In this document: positions 9,269-20,237 of the stretch, piece by piece
How positions within the stretch are numbered: position 1 is the stretch's first letter
Layout of the letters: every line of letters starts with the position of its first letter
NCBI GenBank assembly: GCA_956465555.1
Contig: OY101121.1
Span: 582,722-646,721, forward strand
Reading direction: 5' to 3'
From: Nitzschia sp. pyKryTriq1
Lineage: Eukaryota > Bacillariophyta > Bacillariophyceae > Bacillariales > Bacillariaceae
Length of the DNA: 64,000 nucleotides
Translations under genes and position numbers: made by a program
Notes under the pieces: generated by a model
What the model was told of the DNA's origin: nothing
Databases searched by the model: none
Seen by the model: only the letters and a program-made list of their open reading frames with translations

Positions 9269-11103
9269 ATGAATGATAGTCTGCAAGATGACGCTACCGA
9301 TCCTCCTGCAGAACGTTTGGCGTCGGTGAAAATTCTCGGATCTCTCGACGACGATTGCGATGGCTTGGAGCTGATACGAGTGTACCGTTATGCAGAATGT
9401 AATAACGAAACAGAAACAGAATCAAGTAGTACAGCAAGCGCAGGAGCGGCGGAAGCTTGGGTCGAACAGGGTTCCAGATTGTTGCAGCAGCAATGGCCAA
9501 GGGGAGCAGCAGCAACTCCTGGAGAATCTTATCGCCAAAAAATGATTCACTCCTATCATGGCCGCGTCGAGTTCTATGGGCTGCCATGCAGCTACTTATT
9601 GTTGAAGGACGATGTTTGTGTCGGGTACGTAAGGTCGGCACAAAGTTGCTGCTTTTCTGTTCTATTTACTTTGGGTGTACTGTTACATATAACTGTAATC
9701 CAAATATGTGATCTCACTCTTTGATTCCTCCTGGGTACAGACACGGCCGTTTGACGGAATGTTTTGAAAGTGCAGGTGGAAATGCGGCTGCTGCAACCTT
9801 TATTGTTATCGATTCCAAATTTCGGGGCCAAGGTTTTGGTCGACATCTCATGAAAGGGTTGGAAAAAGAAGCCGAACGACTAGGTTACCACTATGTATAC
9901 TTGTGGACCAAGACTGCTATTCCATTTTATCAAAATATTGGGTATCAAGAGTGTCAGCGAGTGTCCTTGAAACGAGCTTGCTTGAAATCACTCGACGCGA
10001 GTCAAGTGGAGACTCTGGAAGCTTTGCTATTTCGAAAGAGTCAACGTCAACAACCGGGCGAACATCAGTCGTCGTCTACTACTACTAGTAGGATAACATC
10101 TTCGAAGAAAAGCGCCAAAAAGACGACAAGAATACAGGCTGAAACTATAATGCTACCTCCCAGCAATGACGATGAAGACGAAAATGCCCAAGATGTTTGG
10201 TTACGGAAGCGGCTGGTCGAACATGTGGGATCGATTCATGTGCCTAGTTCCCAACGTCAAGAAGAGTTGGCAGATACTGTATCGCGTCATGCTGCTGATT
10301 CCGGATCACCACCACCAGGGCCGCAAGAAGAAAGTTTGAAGTGGCGTTACTTCCTGTTATCGCTTCCCTGGCAAAAACAGATTGGTCCGTCCTGTGGTCT
10401 TGCGGCATTGCGAATGATCCGAGAGTACTTTTTCTCAAAGGCTTTGGATGGTAGTGGTAGTAGCAGTAGTAGGAATGATATGGATGAGCAACACGCACTA
10501 CAGCTGCCGTCCCTCTTGGGTGAGGCGCAGGAACGAGGGTACACGCAGGATGGAGAAGTCTTCAACGCTAATCACTTGATGGATATCGCAGAGACGGTAT
10601 GTGGTCTTGACTGTGAAATGTGGTCCACGAAAGACTTACAACCACAGCAAGTGTGGAATACATTGCGGGATGGGGCTGTACTCTTGCTACCGTACGACTC
10701 GAATGCTCGCACTCGGCGGCCTGCGCTTTTTGGTGGAAAAGGCGCTCATTATGGTATTATTGTTGGTCTTTTGGTGGGTACACGTACAGGAACTATCGTT
10801 GGCGTGACCAAGTGCAAGGACGAAATGCCCATCTTGGAAGTCGTGGGGGGCGGCGAGGAAAGAAGTACTGCTGGATTCTTCGTTGATTTTGAAGCTGCTG
10901 ATGACGACGATGATCCTATGTGTTATTTCTACTTGCTGGTGCAGCATAGTCTGTCCTCGAGGTTGTCGATTGCACGGTGGTCAGACTTCCTCCTTTCGAA
11001 CCAGCAACTCGACAGTGTAGACCATGACAAATACGGTGCACAAGACTTGGATCTGAAGAATCGAGTCATTCACTGTCGGGGCATGAGACCAGATGCTTTT
11101 TGA
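9269..11103 (+). CDS. NAA80-like actin acetyltransferase fused to ACTMAP-like actin protease
   Basis: Two exons, 9269-9624 and 9741-11103; the 116-bp intron (GTACGT...TACAG, phase 2) joins VCVG to HGRLTECFES, giving 572 residues. Residues ~70-215 are a GNAT acetyltransferase: QQWPR, VGHGRL, the acetyl-CoA loop RGQGFGRHLM (147-156) and FYQNIGYQ match NAA80, the enzyme that acetylates the processed actin N-terminus. A charged linker (about 220-300) follows. Residues ~320-560 match ACTMAP (C19orf54), the protease that removes the acetylated first residue of actin: QIGPSCGLAALRM with catalytic Cys337, ERGYTQDGEVFN, LLLPYDS, and KGAHYGIIVGLLVG with catalytic His455. Known biology has these as separate, consecutive enzymes; here both appear whole in one chain. 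The splice restores exactly the family-typical VGHxRL, which supports the model. Confidence 0.9.
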
Positions 11104-11696
11104 AGCCTTGACAATAGTACAATAAAGGTTCGTACATTCTAAATATACTATTCTTGTTACCCCTGGTCTTGCTACTATCTCCTAGTAGTAATAGATAGAG
11201 AGCAGCTAATTACCTCTATATTCTACTATCTTAGATGCTACCCGTGGTAGAGATTGGGTCGACTAATAGTAGAATGATGGACGACTCGATCGTACTAGTC
11301 TACTGTATCACGAAGACCTGAAAAGCCCGCGTCGTTGGAGTCACGCGAAAAAAGAACGATCTATGACCCAGTATTATTATTATTTCTCCGAACTCCGAAT
11401 GAATTCGTTGGAGCGACGGACAGACCTGATGATCAGCGGTACGAGGCTCGCCAAAATGGAGGACAAAATTGAGCGCTGGCATGCGATAATACTTTTGACA
11501 CTTGTATTTTGCGCGTAAAATAGAACATCACCCTATTGCGTCTATTGAAGTCTTTCGTCGAACAAATACAGAAGAAGTAGTGTACTCGTTGATCCAACTA
11601 CGTATTTACTACTTGTTGCTTGGAATCACCATCACTATTACTAACAACTGTATCGATCCTTCGATGAAGGGAGCGTATCGAAACATATTATAAAGG
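11104..11696. other. Intergenic, CTACTAG-rich
   Basis: Runs of TACTACTATC, CTAGTAGTAATAG and similar strings between two rightward genes. AATAAAGG at ~11120 could serve polyadenylation of the preceding gene. No gene seen. Confidence 0.45.
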
Positions 11697-14162
11697 ATGA
11701 CTTCAATATTTCGAAAATTGACGGGGAGGCGGAAAAAGACCAAGCCAACCACCACCAGCATCACTCAGACGCATTCGGGGCACTCGGACATCTTCACGGA
11801 GTCTTCGCATGCTTCCGAGCTCGATGCCACGAAGACTACCAGCAGCCGACCGCAGCACTTACTGCAACCTCAGCAGGCGTCCATAAAGGAGAAGAAAGAG
11901 CCGCGGCAGAGATCCAGATCAAGGAGTAACGATCGCGCCTCACAGAGAAGTAGTAATATTGTCACTTCGGGGACGGCTCATAGTAGTAATACGGGGGAGA
12001 AAACTGGAAGGTCGGGTACGCCGCAACGGAATGGCAGATCAGGGACACCCTCGAGGACAGTAGATCACAGAGATGGTGGTAGTTGGGCTGCCAATCATGG
12101 GCCTTCGTCGTCTTCCGGAGAGGGGAGGTATCGGAAGTCCCGGTTTTCTTTCTCGAAGCCTGGTTCTAGTTCTAAAATACAAGCATCCGGATCGTACGAC
12201 AGTGAAGATGAAACCGCTGCGACGACATCCACTGCCACTGCTCCCCTGAAACGTGGTAGAAAGCCCCAGCGCCAAGAAACTGCTACAGCAACTCCTAGTG
12301 CTAACGGGGCTGTCGATGGCTTCCGGACGCCGGAAACGAGGGTAGTCAGAGTTTTAAGGAAAAAGCAAGTACCTGGAGACGACACGCCCGCATCATCATC
12401 AAATGACAAAAAACCTCCCGAATCGGCTATATTGTCCCCACCCGGATCATCACGAGTAGGTCCAACTGGCAAAGTTATTTCCACTAAAGCGATTAGCCCG
12501 GAGGACCATGCCAAGCAGCTCGCACAGAACAAGGAGACAGAGCGTATTGCGAGAGCGGCAGCGGCACTGGATAATCGGGGGAATGAATATTTCGAAAGGG
12601 GCTACTATGACAAGGCGATGGATGCTTATACGAGGGCGTTGAAGTTAAAACGAAGGACCTTTCACTCGATGTTGGAGGAAGCCGATGAGATTTTCGATGA
12701 GTCGGCAGAAAATGAAAAGCTAGATGGTAACGAATCATCAGACATGGACCCGAAATTGTTGGTGAGTATGGCTACAAGTATCAACAATATCGGTTATTTG
12801 AGGCAGCGAGCTGGAGAGGCGACGCCGGATGAAACGATGGCAGCATACAAAAAGTCATTGAAAATCAAACGCAAGATCCTGGGAAATGATTCGCTAAGTG
12901 TTGGAAAAACGTTGAATAATATCGGGAGTGTCTACTATTTGAAGAAGGAATTTGAGGGTGCCTTACCGGCGTACGAAGAAGCTCTGGGAATCATGCAAGC
13001 CAATTTGGGAGAGGATCATCCAGATGTAGCTACTGTGATATCGAATATGGGTGACGTTTGCTTGGCAATGAAGAATCAGGACGAGTCCTTGGCACGCTAT
13101 CGCACTGCTCTCAATATTCGCTGGAGCGCTTTCGGTGAGAAGGACCCGCGTACGATGAGGCTATTGGAAAAGATTGCACGAATTGAGATTGGAGATAAAA
13201 TGCCCACTCCTCGAGGAATCACCAACATGGACCATCAGGTCTATGACTGGGATGAAAGTGAATTGTACGACCTCGATCTACGACCGATCTCGCACGAGTT
13301 GCGCTTGCTCAAAGAACAAGTAAAGGAAGACGTTCAGACGATGGAATTGTTGGAGAAAACAGTTGCAATGGGAATGGTGCGAGATAAACTGAGAATTGTG
13401 CGAGGAATGCGAGAGCTGTCTGAAGCTCAAGAAAGAGGAAATGCATCTCTTGGCGCTCTCTTCGAAGGATCGTTCAGCTATGGGGAGGATAGTACACGGG
13501 ACGGCGAAGATGATCTCTTTATTGCGAATACACCTCAGAAGTCACCCGTACCCATAGTGACCGAGAGTCGAAATGACGCGCAGGCGAGAGTCAAAGAGCG
13601 ATTGAATAAATTGCGACTGGAGAAGGGTCTTCCTCTGGACGGCCCGCTTGCTAGCTCGGCTTTGGCAGAGAATTCTCGCACTGTAAATCAAAAGATATCT
13701 GCACCGAAATCGGCGGATCCTGAACCTTCCAAATTTCTGCGTTCAGCTCTCTATTCTACCGGCCAGCAACCAAACCGAACGGCCCTATCGTCGCTGAAAC
13801 CTGATGAAATTAAGGAACAAGTCGATGAGATCGAGTCTGCTCTGAAGCTGAAGAAAGGTATTGATAACCTACGGTCCTTCGAGGAGCCAAAAATGTCACC
13901 AGAGAAATCGATCGATGAGGCAGCAACGAAGGATGAAGCTGAGAACCCAAGAGAGCAAGAAATATTGGCCGAGCAGGCACAGGTGGATACGAATAGCTCA
14001 GTAAAGGACGACGCAGAGAATGCGGCCGAAAAAAGGACAGTGGTCGAGAAGCCATGGGTAACATCGGCCGAACAGGCGGATGAATTTGTCGACAACCAGA
14101 GCGAAATGCTCGCCGCACCAAAAATGATGTACGCGACGTGGTTGGGGGAGGTTGAAGACTGA
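11697..14162 (+). CDS. TPR protein, kinesin-light-chain-like repeats
   Basis: Single exon, 821 residues. The first ~280 residues are disordered, rich in Ser, Thr, Arg and Pro with several phosphorylatable RSGTP segments. Tetratricopeptide repeats follow at about 285-485: NRGNEYFERGYYDKAMDAYT, then a repeat with SINNIGYLRQ, then TLNNIGSVYYLKKEFEGALP, then VISNMGDVCLAMKNQDESLA, each followed by a KLC-like R/K-rich helix ending in LG(N/E)DxxxV. The C-terminal ~330 residues are acidic and partly coiled coil. TPR arrays of this kind bind protein partners; no catalytic domain is visible. A scaffold or cargo-adaptor role is inference. Confidence 0.8.
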   Translation: MTSIFRKLTGRRKKTKPTTTSITQTHSGHSDIFTESSHASELDATKTTSSRPQHLLQPQQASIKEKKEPRQRSRSRSNDRASQRSSNIVTSGTAHSSNTGEKTGRSGTPQRNGRSGTPSRTVDHRDGGSWAANHGPSSSSGEGRYRKSRFSFSKPGSSSKIQASGSYDSEDETAATTSTATAPLKRGRKPQRQETATATPSANGAVDGFRTPETRVVRVLRKKQVPGDDTPASSSNDKKPPESAILSPPGSSRVGPTGKVISTKAISPEDHAKQLAQNKETERIARAAAALDNRGNEYFERGYYDKAMDAYTRALKLKRRTFHSMLEEADEIFDESAENEKLDGNESSDMDPKLLVSMATSINNIGYLRQRAGEATPDETMAAYKKSLKIKRKILGNDSLSVGKTLNNIGSVYYLKKEFEGALPAYEEALGIMQANLGEDHPDVATVISNMGDVCLAMKNQDESLARYRTALNIRWSAFGEKDPRTMRLLEKIARIEIGDKMPTPRGITNMDHQVYDWDESELYDLDLRPISHELRLLKEQVKEDVQTMELLEKTVAMGMVRDKLRIVRGMRELSEAQERGNASLGALFEGSFSYGEDSTRDGEDDLFIANTPQKSPVPIVTESRNDAQARVKERLNKLRLEKGLPLDGPLASSALAENSRTVNQKISAPKSADPEPSKFLRSALYSTGQQPNRTALSSLKPDEIKEQVDEIESALKLKKGIDNLRSFEEPKMSPEKSIDEAATKDEAENPREQEILAEQAQVDTNSSVKDDAENAAEKRTVVEKPWVTSAEQADEFVDNQSEMLAAPKMMYATWLGEVED

Positions 14163-14392
14163 AAAAGCCGAGGGATAGAACGTCGTACTCATAGTACACC
14201 TTTACTATAGACAATTCCATTAATCATGAGTTCTTATCGGGCATCGTTGACATATATGCATGGGAAAGCTCACTGATCGTAGTTACGAGTACGCAAGGAT
14301 GGCTGTCAGGAAAAACGCATATACCTTCTCAAGAAGGAAAGATTTATGGAATGAAGAATTCTATCACTGTACTAGTCAGCAAATAATTATAT
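14163..14392. other. Convergent 3' spacer
   Basis: 230 bp between two convergent genes, AT-rich, with no feature beyond probable 3' ends. Confidence 0.4.
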
Positions 14393-16107
14393 TTATCTCC
14401 GTGCTGGCTCCATAAACGATGCTTTTCGCGGTGGATTGGAGTTCAGTTCTCCTGGACTGAATCTGACTTCTAGCGGCAAGTTCTCGCAGCTATCTCCTAG
14501 CCTTGGAAGATGAAGATACGCGTCCAACCCGTAGCCCTCCATCGATTTCAGGGTTAATTCACCACCGAGATATCTCGCATAAATCCTGGCCAAAGGCAGT
14601 CCGAATCCCCGAATTTGAGTCCCTGTCGTTGTGTCCACACCAAAATCAGACGCGCTCTCGTCTTCTCCGGCAGTGGAGTGTGCGAATTTCCAAACGTTGA
14701 CCATTTTTGATCGAGGGATACCGCCTCCTCTATCTGCCACCTTGATTGTAACATCTTCACTACCCTTGACGACTACCACAACGATTGGTGGTATTGGTCG
14801 TGATTGATCCGAATCCAAGAATCTGTACCGATCAAAAAATAGTAAGACGAACAAGCAAAAAAAATATAAAGTGAGACGATGCGAAATAACCATATCCACA
14901 TCTTGCCACATCATGATGATGTGGTACCGGTATGGTACAACAACTGAAATAGTTTATTTACTCACGTTCGAACCGACGCACGGCATGAATTTTTGATGAG
15001 TTCCCCGACCATGTAATGAAGATGGTGCGGCACGTATGTGAATTTAGAGTCATTCTTCTGCGTCGAGTCTACAATTTGGATCTCGGGACAGAGGCCGTAG
15101 TATTCTTCCGTTTGCCGTTTGATGGTGGCGGCAACTTTTCGGACCTCCTTTGTCGGATCGCAATCAGTCTGAATACAGCCTAGAAATCCTGACTCAATGT
15201 CCTCATCGTTCAGGAAGCTTGACTGAGCTCTTCGCAAAGATACACAGCTGTCGCGCCGGGAGGGGCTGCTCAAGATGTGATGTTCGGTCAGGAAACGGAG
15301 TCCAGTTCGCGCAGTAAAGAACCGATACAGCGCGTCCTCCATTTCTTGTAGTCGTCCATCCTGCTGAAAGCCTTCCCCGTCCATTGATGATTCGTGGTAC
15401 ATTTGCAGCCATTCGTCTACACCCTTGGCCACGGAGACTGGGATCGATTTCCTGTCGAGCACCAAGCTGTTGAGCATTTCTGTGAACTGATCTTCTTCTT
15501 CGGGTGTCGTCGGCACTGGAATTTCCTGAAATTTCTCCAGGTACAACAGATACACATGTGCGATCTGCCGAATGGCCAACACCTGGCTGAGCCCATGAGG
15601 AAGCGTGAGGAGGTCCACGGCGCGCTGAGCAATTCGAATCGGCAATTCCTTGTGTAGAAATTGGGCGTTTCGCAGCCTCTGCTCGGAATTCGAAAAGTCG
15701 ACAGCATATTTGTACATGTCTTTGAGACTGAGCGGGGTACACCGCATGGCCGCCAAATTCTGCAATTCTTCCATGTCGACTTTCATGGTTAAATCGTCCT
15801 GGGACAGGGCGGAACGAGCTGTGTTGTTGTTTGCCATTGCAAGTTCATCTATAGACTGAAAGAGTTCCTCGTCAATGTCGTCATCGATGGGTATACTAGT
15901 GGCGGAAGAAACAATGCTTTTCCGCCATCCACACACGGGGATCCTCTTGGAAGAGACGTTCTTAAAATCGATGGCTGAAACATGAGCCATCATCGACGGA
16001 GCCGGCAAATTCATCGTTCGCTTGGTCGCCAATCCTCGCTCGAGCTGAGCGGAACGAGCAACACATCTCCGAACAGTCTTTTGGGCGAATGTCGTTGATT
16101 TTAACAT
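14393..16107 (-). CDS. Mitochondrial PDK/BCKDK-family protein kinase
   Basis: Two exons, 14966-16107 and 14393-14822, with a 143-bp intron (GTGAGT...TACAG, phase 2), giving 523 residues. The N-terminus (MLKSTTFAQKTVRRCVARS) is a typical mitochondrial presequence. The four-helix regulatory domain contains LPIRIAQRAVDLLTLPHGL (about 157-175). The GHKL ATP-binding domain shows the N box (ELIKNSCRA), G1 (DRGGGIPRS) and G2 (GFGLPLARIYARYLGG). The order and the presequence match kinases that phosphorylate and switch off the pyruvate or branched-chain ketoacid dehydrogenase complex. Which complex is the target is not readable. A ~40-residue insertion between presequence and catalytic core is longer than in animal enzymes. 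Confidence 0.92.
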
Positions 16108-17464
16108 TGTTCTTGTTGAGTTGTTGGCTTTCAGAATAATGTTTCGGTCTCACTGCAATACCTCCTCTACTAACTCCAGAGAAATTCCGAAAGATGGCTT
16201 AATTTCTGCATGTGTTGATCATCTGTCGCTCGCTGATCGCTAGTGATGATGAGAGAAGCGGAACAAGCGGTGGCCGTTGATCGTCGACGTTGGCGGTAAG
16301 GCGAAAAGGAAATGGTGCGCTGTCCCAAGTTCCTGATTGGCAGGCAATAACAATCGAAGACGTGACGTCTTGGTTGGAGTATCGATGGCAACTGCGACAT
16401 GGGGAACATAAATAAAACCTTCTTTCGGACACGGGAACTCTGACGCAAGCACCTTGGTGTCAACTCCACGGCCACGTCGTCAGAGGGTGCGGCCGGCTTG
16501 CGAAGCCTACTGTACGGTGTGTGCTTCGTCCGTTCTGCACAAACTGTTTGAACCGCTCGACCAAAAAAATCCCCTTGCATCATACAGTAGTACTGTACCC
16601 CGGTACACGTACTGTACAGTACTACCGCGTCTACCCGTAGTGCTGCTGGTGGTTCTACTCCTGGTAGTACCGTAGCTATGAACATTGACTGATATCCCAA
16701 CGATTTCTTATCTTCCACTCGTCGTTTGCCGGCCGTTGCGCTTCCGCTGCTCCTCTCTCACTCACGCATGCTTTCGTCCAGCGGGTTCCGTCTGGCATTC
16801 CCTCCTGCTGAAGCTCGAGCGATGATGATGACATTCTTGATTGATGAGCAAGTTGGGACGACTAACTCGATCATTACCATGACCTTCGCGGGCTTTCCAT
16901 TATGTAAAGGTATTTGTGTCAAAAAATCTCCTTGTTCGCAATTTGAAAATAAGCCCTTTCCTTAAAAAGCGATTGTGCCCACTTTGGGCTATAGTGTAGT
17001 AGATGTGTCTATAATATCTTATCTACGTCATGATGACGCATTTTATTTAACTGAAACTTTGGCATTCGTCGACAGCATTAATATGATGTCATCAAATAAT
17101 AATGTTCCACGCACGCATGCATGCATGCATCATGCAAAGAGCTTCTGGAAAGCGGACAATTACTATTCTATTCTTCATCCCGCCCGCGTCGTTCTTCGGT
17201 TTCCTACGAGAAACGTGCGTAGACAATGTACAGGACCAAGGGGAAAAGTTGTCACTACTTTCGCATTTCCGCTTTTTGTACAGTAGTTGTCTTCTCATCC
17301 CGCTCCGTCCCTCCTCTATCATCGTGCGTCCCCGCCCTCTTCTCCTAACTCTACAGTCCTTCTCATTCCATCCGCAAGTGGCTTGTGTGGAGGCTTCATC
17401 GTCCAGGTGATCCTCTGTTTGCCCTGCGGACGAGCTTGACAAAGTGGTTTTGGAGTCGCTTACA
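16108..17464. promoter_or_regulatory. Divergent intergenic region
   Basis: About 1.36 kb between outward-facing genes. Contains a GTAC-rich cluster at ~16590-16670 and a (GCAT)4 run at 17115-17130. CT-rich sequence at ~17285-17400 directly precedes the gene at 17465 and could be its 5' leader. Open frames at 16170-16718 and 16726-16965 overlap the repeats and have no family resemblance. Confidence 0.4.
17115..17130. repeat. (GCAT)4 microsatellite
   Basis: Four perfect units in the divergent region upstream of the gene at 17465. Confidence 0.8.
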
Positions 17465-18229
17465 ATGGGTTTTCACGTAGTAGGAAGTTTATCCGATGGA
17501 TGCGATCAGTCAGAGGTCCCTGTGATAGCTGACTACGGAGGCAACTTCTCTGAAATGATGGAACCGCTACACAGCTTTAGGATAACATCCCATCCTGCTG
17601 CCGCACTCGAGGATTCCATCCTTGAAAAGCAGCCATCTTTACGGCTTCCTGGTGGCGATATAAAGTCTCCTGACGCAGCCGCTCGGCAGTTGCGGTGTCT
17701 TAGTCTCGGAGAAACCTCAAGTGATGCCACTACTAGTCTCCAAGGACATCCTTCCAGCCACGCGGGGTTGCATTCTGTAGCAGTGGGAAGCAACGCCATC
17801 CCGCATATCATTTCGTTGCCATTGTATCAACCGCCACCTACTACTTTTGCCGCGCCCTACGAACAACGATGCTCCAGCCCCGCTCCCTCGTTGGCTTCGG
17901 TCCAGTCTTCTGTCTCATCCTCCGCTGGAAGTTCGTCAGTAACGAGGGCGCAGCGGGCAAGGTTCCTCATCTTTATGAAGATTCTTTTCAAGTGTTTGGA
18001 GCAGGCCCACGAGTTTGAACTTCGCGATCAAGCGAAGCAGATTGTAGCGGAGTGCACTCGAAGGAATCGAAACGGAGACCCCAATTTCACGCCTTTGATG
18101 GACGCTGTAGAAAGGCGTCTACGCCGTCTAGTAGGAGAAGCTCACTGGAAAAAATCCTCCATGCTGCTTCGATATTTCGCTGCCAAGCAGAGTGGGCTGA
18201 CGGGCAATTCCTCGAGAGATTTCGGGTGA
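17465..18229 (+). CDS. Uncharacterised protein with Arg/Lys-rich helical C-terminal domain
   Basis: Single exon, 254 residues from the first ATG (MGFHVVGSLSDG). Residues 1-150 are Ser/Pro-rich and look disordered. A compact C-terminal domain (about 158-240) is predicted helical: RARFLIFMKILFKCLEQAHE, then DQAKQIVAECTRRNRNGDPN, then VERRLRRLVGEAHWKKS. From memory, a similar C-terminal stretch recurs in many small diatom proteins of unknown function; I cannot confirm this without a search. Regulatory or protein-binding use is a guess. No signal peptide. Confidence 0.65.
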   Translation: MGFHVVGSLSDGCDQSEVPVIADYGGNFSEMMEPLHSFRITSHPAAALEDSILEKQPSLRLPGGDIKSPDAAARQLRCLSLGETSSDATTSLQGHPSSHAGLHSVAVGSNAIPHIISLPLYQPPPTTFAAPYEQRCSSPAPSLASVQSSVSSSAGSSSVTRAQRARFLIFMKILFKCLEQAHEFELRDQAKQIVAECTRRNRNGDPNFTPLMDAVERRLRRLVGEAHWKKSSMLLRYFAAKQSGLTGNSSRDFG

Positions 18230-18847
18230 ACCATGAGAAGTTCACCTTGCAGCAATGGTGCGATCTCCTTGCGGCGTCCTGTACTACTTCTATACTACAT
18301 TTTCATATGTAACATAGCAATGTTTTTTGAAGTGCACACAAGGATTTTGGAACGTCACCGAAACTGACAAATTATTAGGAGTGTAGAACGTCTATGAATA
18401 AACATAGTACGGTACTCACACCGGTACTATACAACTTTGTTCCTTGTTGGACTCACTCGTATTCAGGAATATCTCTGCTCTCGTGTTCGAGTATAAAGAA
18501 TCTAGTGGAGTAGCTGGCTTCCCCCTACCTGTTGATCTTGCTCTAGCCACAAGTTCAATACTCTAGCTACAAGGAAGGCAAAGGCACTATTAGAGAGAGA
18601 GAGACCACTAGATTCCGAGTTCCAGTCATATAAAAATAACCTGTTCTAGCTAATAGTAGAGGTATTCCAGAGCAATACCGCACGGTCACAAAGAGATATC
18701 GGCAACCGAAGCTTCATCATGATGAATCATCGGAATACTGTGTCATTTTATCATCCCTGCCCAATAATCACAGAAAGTGCCAGACGAAACTACGAGAGGA
18801 CGACGCTTGGGAGTTGACACATCTTCGCCATTTCCAAGCAATCTATT
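18230..18847. other. Convergent 3' spacer
   Basis: 618 bp between convergent genes. Contains CTCTAGC/GAGAGAGA strings and one GTACGGTACTC run near 18408. No gene seen. Confidence 0.4.
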
Positions 18848-19594
18848 CTATTTGCTTGCAAAAGATAATCTGTCGAGAGGGTTTCTCTCTCTTTTGGGTG
18901 ATGAGAATATGGAGTAAACATCTGGTGGCGGTGGCAGTTGCTTGACAATAGATTCTTCTGTTCCTGGCATCGGTCCAAGAAGATTGTTTAGCCTCGCCAA
19001 AGCTACCAGTTGTTGCTGAAAGCCTTCGTTACTAAGTGCCACATTTCCCCGCTGTTTACGGATATGTTTGACAGTCTCCAATACAGGTGTTTGAGTGGTC
19101 AGCATATAGTATGCTGCAACGATCAGAGCTGATCGATTGATACCTGCCACACAGTGAATCACGCACTTGTCTTTACCATTTTTAGTGGAAGACTTGATGT
19201 AGTCATGCGCCTCTTCCCAATGATTCCGTAGTAGGGGATAATCATGTTCATCGTCCGCTGTGATGCGCTTGTACCGAATTCCCAAGCTCTCATATGCCTG
19301 GACAGTCTTGTGTTTCAGCGCCACCGGTCCAGCCATGTTCAAAACAGCAGTGATGCCAAGTGCCTCGAGTTTCGTTACCGCTTCCACGCTCGAAACATTT
19401 CCCAAGTAGATGTTATCTGTTATTCGTACCGGCATTTCCATTTGACGCAAAGACTGAGCCTGGATTTCATCGTCAGAAAGGCCCTGCTTCCAATCCAGAA
19501 ATTTAGCTTCCCTGATTCCCCAAATCCATGGCCAGTCTTCATGAATCGATTCAAGCGATGGCAGCGTCTCTACTGCTGACTGTTTTGCGCCCAT
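18848..19594 (-). CDS. Dual-specificity phosphatase, probably N-myristoylated
   Basis: Single exon, 248 residues from the only suitable ATG (19594). The N-terminus MGAKQSAVE has Gly2 and Ser6, the pattern recognised by N-myristoyltransferase, so membrane anchoring is likely. The catalytic domain covers about residues 58-200: it begins ITDNIYLGNVSSV, has the general-acid Asp region TADDEHDYPLL, and the signature loop CVIHCVAGINRSALIV with the catalytic Cys and Arg. This is the atypical small DSP class. Substrates could be phospho-Ser/Thr/Tyr proteins, RNA or phosphoinositides; sequence alone does not decide. The last 40 residues are Pro-rich. Confidence 0.9.
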   Translation of the reverse strand: MGAKQSAVETLPSLESIHEDWPWIWGIREAKFLDWKQGLSDDEIQAQSLRQMEMPVRITDNIYLGNVSSVEAVTKLEALGITAVLNMAGPVALKHKTVQAYESLGIRYKRITADDEHDYPLLRNHWEEAHDYIKSSTKNGKDKCVIHCVAGINRSALIVAAYYMLTTQTPVLETVKHIRKQRGNVALSNEGFQQQLVALARLNNLLGPMPGTEESIVKQLPPPPDVYSIFSSPKRERNPLDRLSFASK

Positions 19595-20237
19595 GGTGTT
19601 ATATTGTTTACAAGTTTCCACGTCTCTTGCACTCACCAATCGTTTGGTAGGAGTACTTTTTGTGGGTGAGACGAGGTAATGCACTCAACGAGAGTAGAAT
19701 GTAGGAGTAGCAAATGGAGGAGAAAGCATTTTATATTTTTATTTCAAAACTGAAGACCCGCCGCCTCATTTTTTCTCGCGTTTGCGCGGTGCGGCGGCAG
19801 ATGGCACGTCTGCGAACAGCATAGCCGCGACGCGCAGCAAGACAGCTTATTTGTCGTGCCATATGGGATGCTAGAGTTTGCCAGCACATTGTCATCTTTT
19901 GACAATAGCCCCAACTGCAAGAGTACTTTCTCAATGGAGCGTCATCACAGGCGAGTGCTCTTATTACTACTGTAGTATATGAAGTCTCAGTCTGTTAGTG
20001 ACTCGCTATTAGTAGCTAGCCAGTAGCTATATTATGCGAGCAATCTAGAATAGCCAAAGAGACGAGAATCGAGGTGACAAGTTTCATCACAACAGTAGGT
20101 GCTATCTAGAGCTAGCAATAGATAGCCAAAAAAGTCACTGACAAGTTAACCTTCAGAATAAACGGGATTGGTAGTTACCATCCTCGGCAGTCATATGAAA
20201 AGCACATCAAGTTCGAAGGCATGTGCTGTCTTCATAT
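19595..20237. other. Intergenic, CTAG-rich
   Basis: 643 bp with repeated TAGCTAGC, CTATCTAGAGC and AGTAGCTA strings. A short GC-rich stretch at ~19760-19850 is unlike its surroundings. No gene identified. Confidence 0.4.

Noticed and set aside
16170-16718. 182-codon open frame on the minus strand
   Set aside because: Spans a GTAC cluster in a divergent promoter region; no family resemblance.
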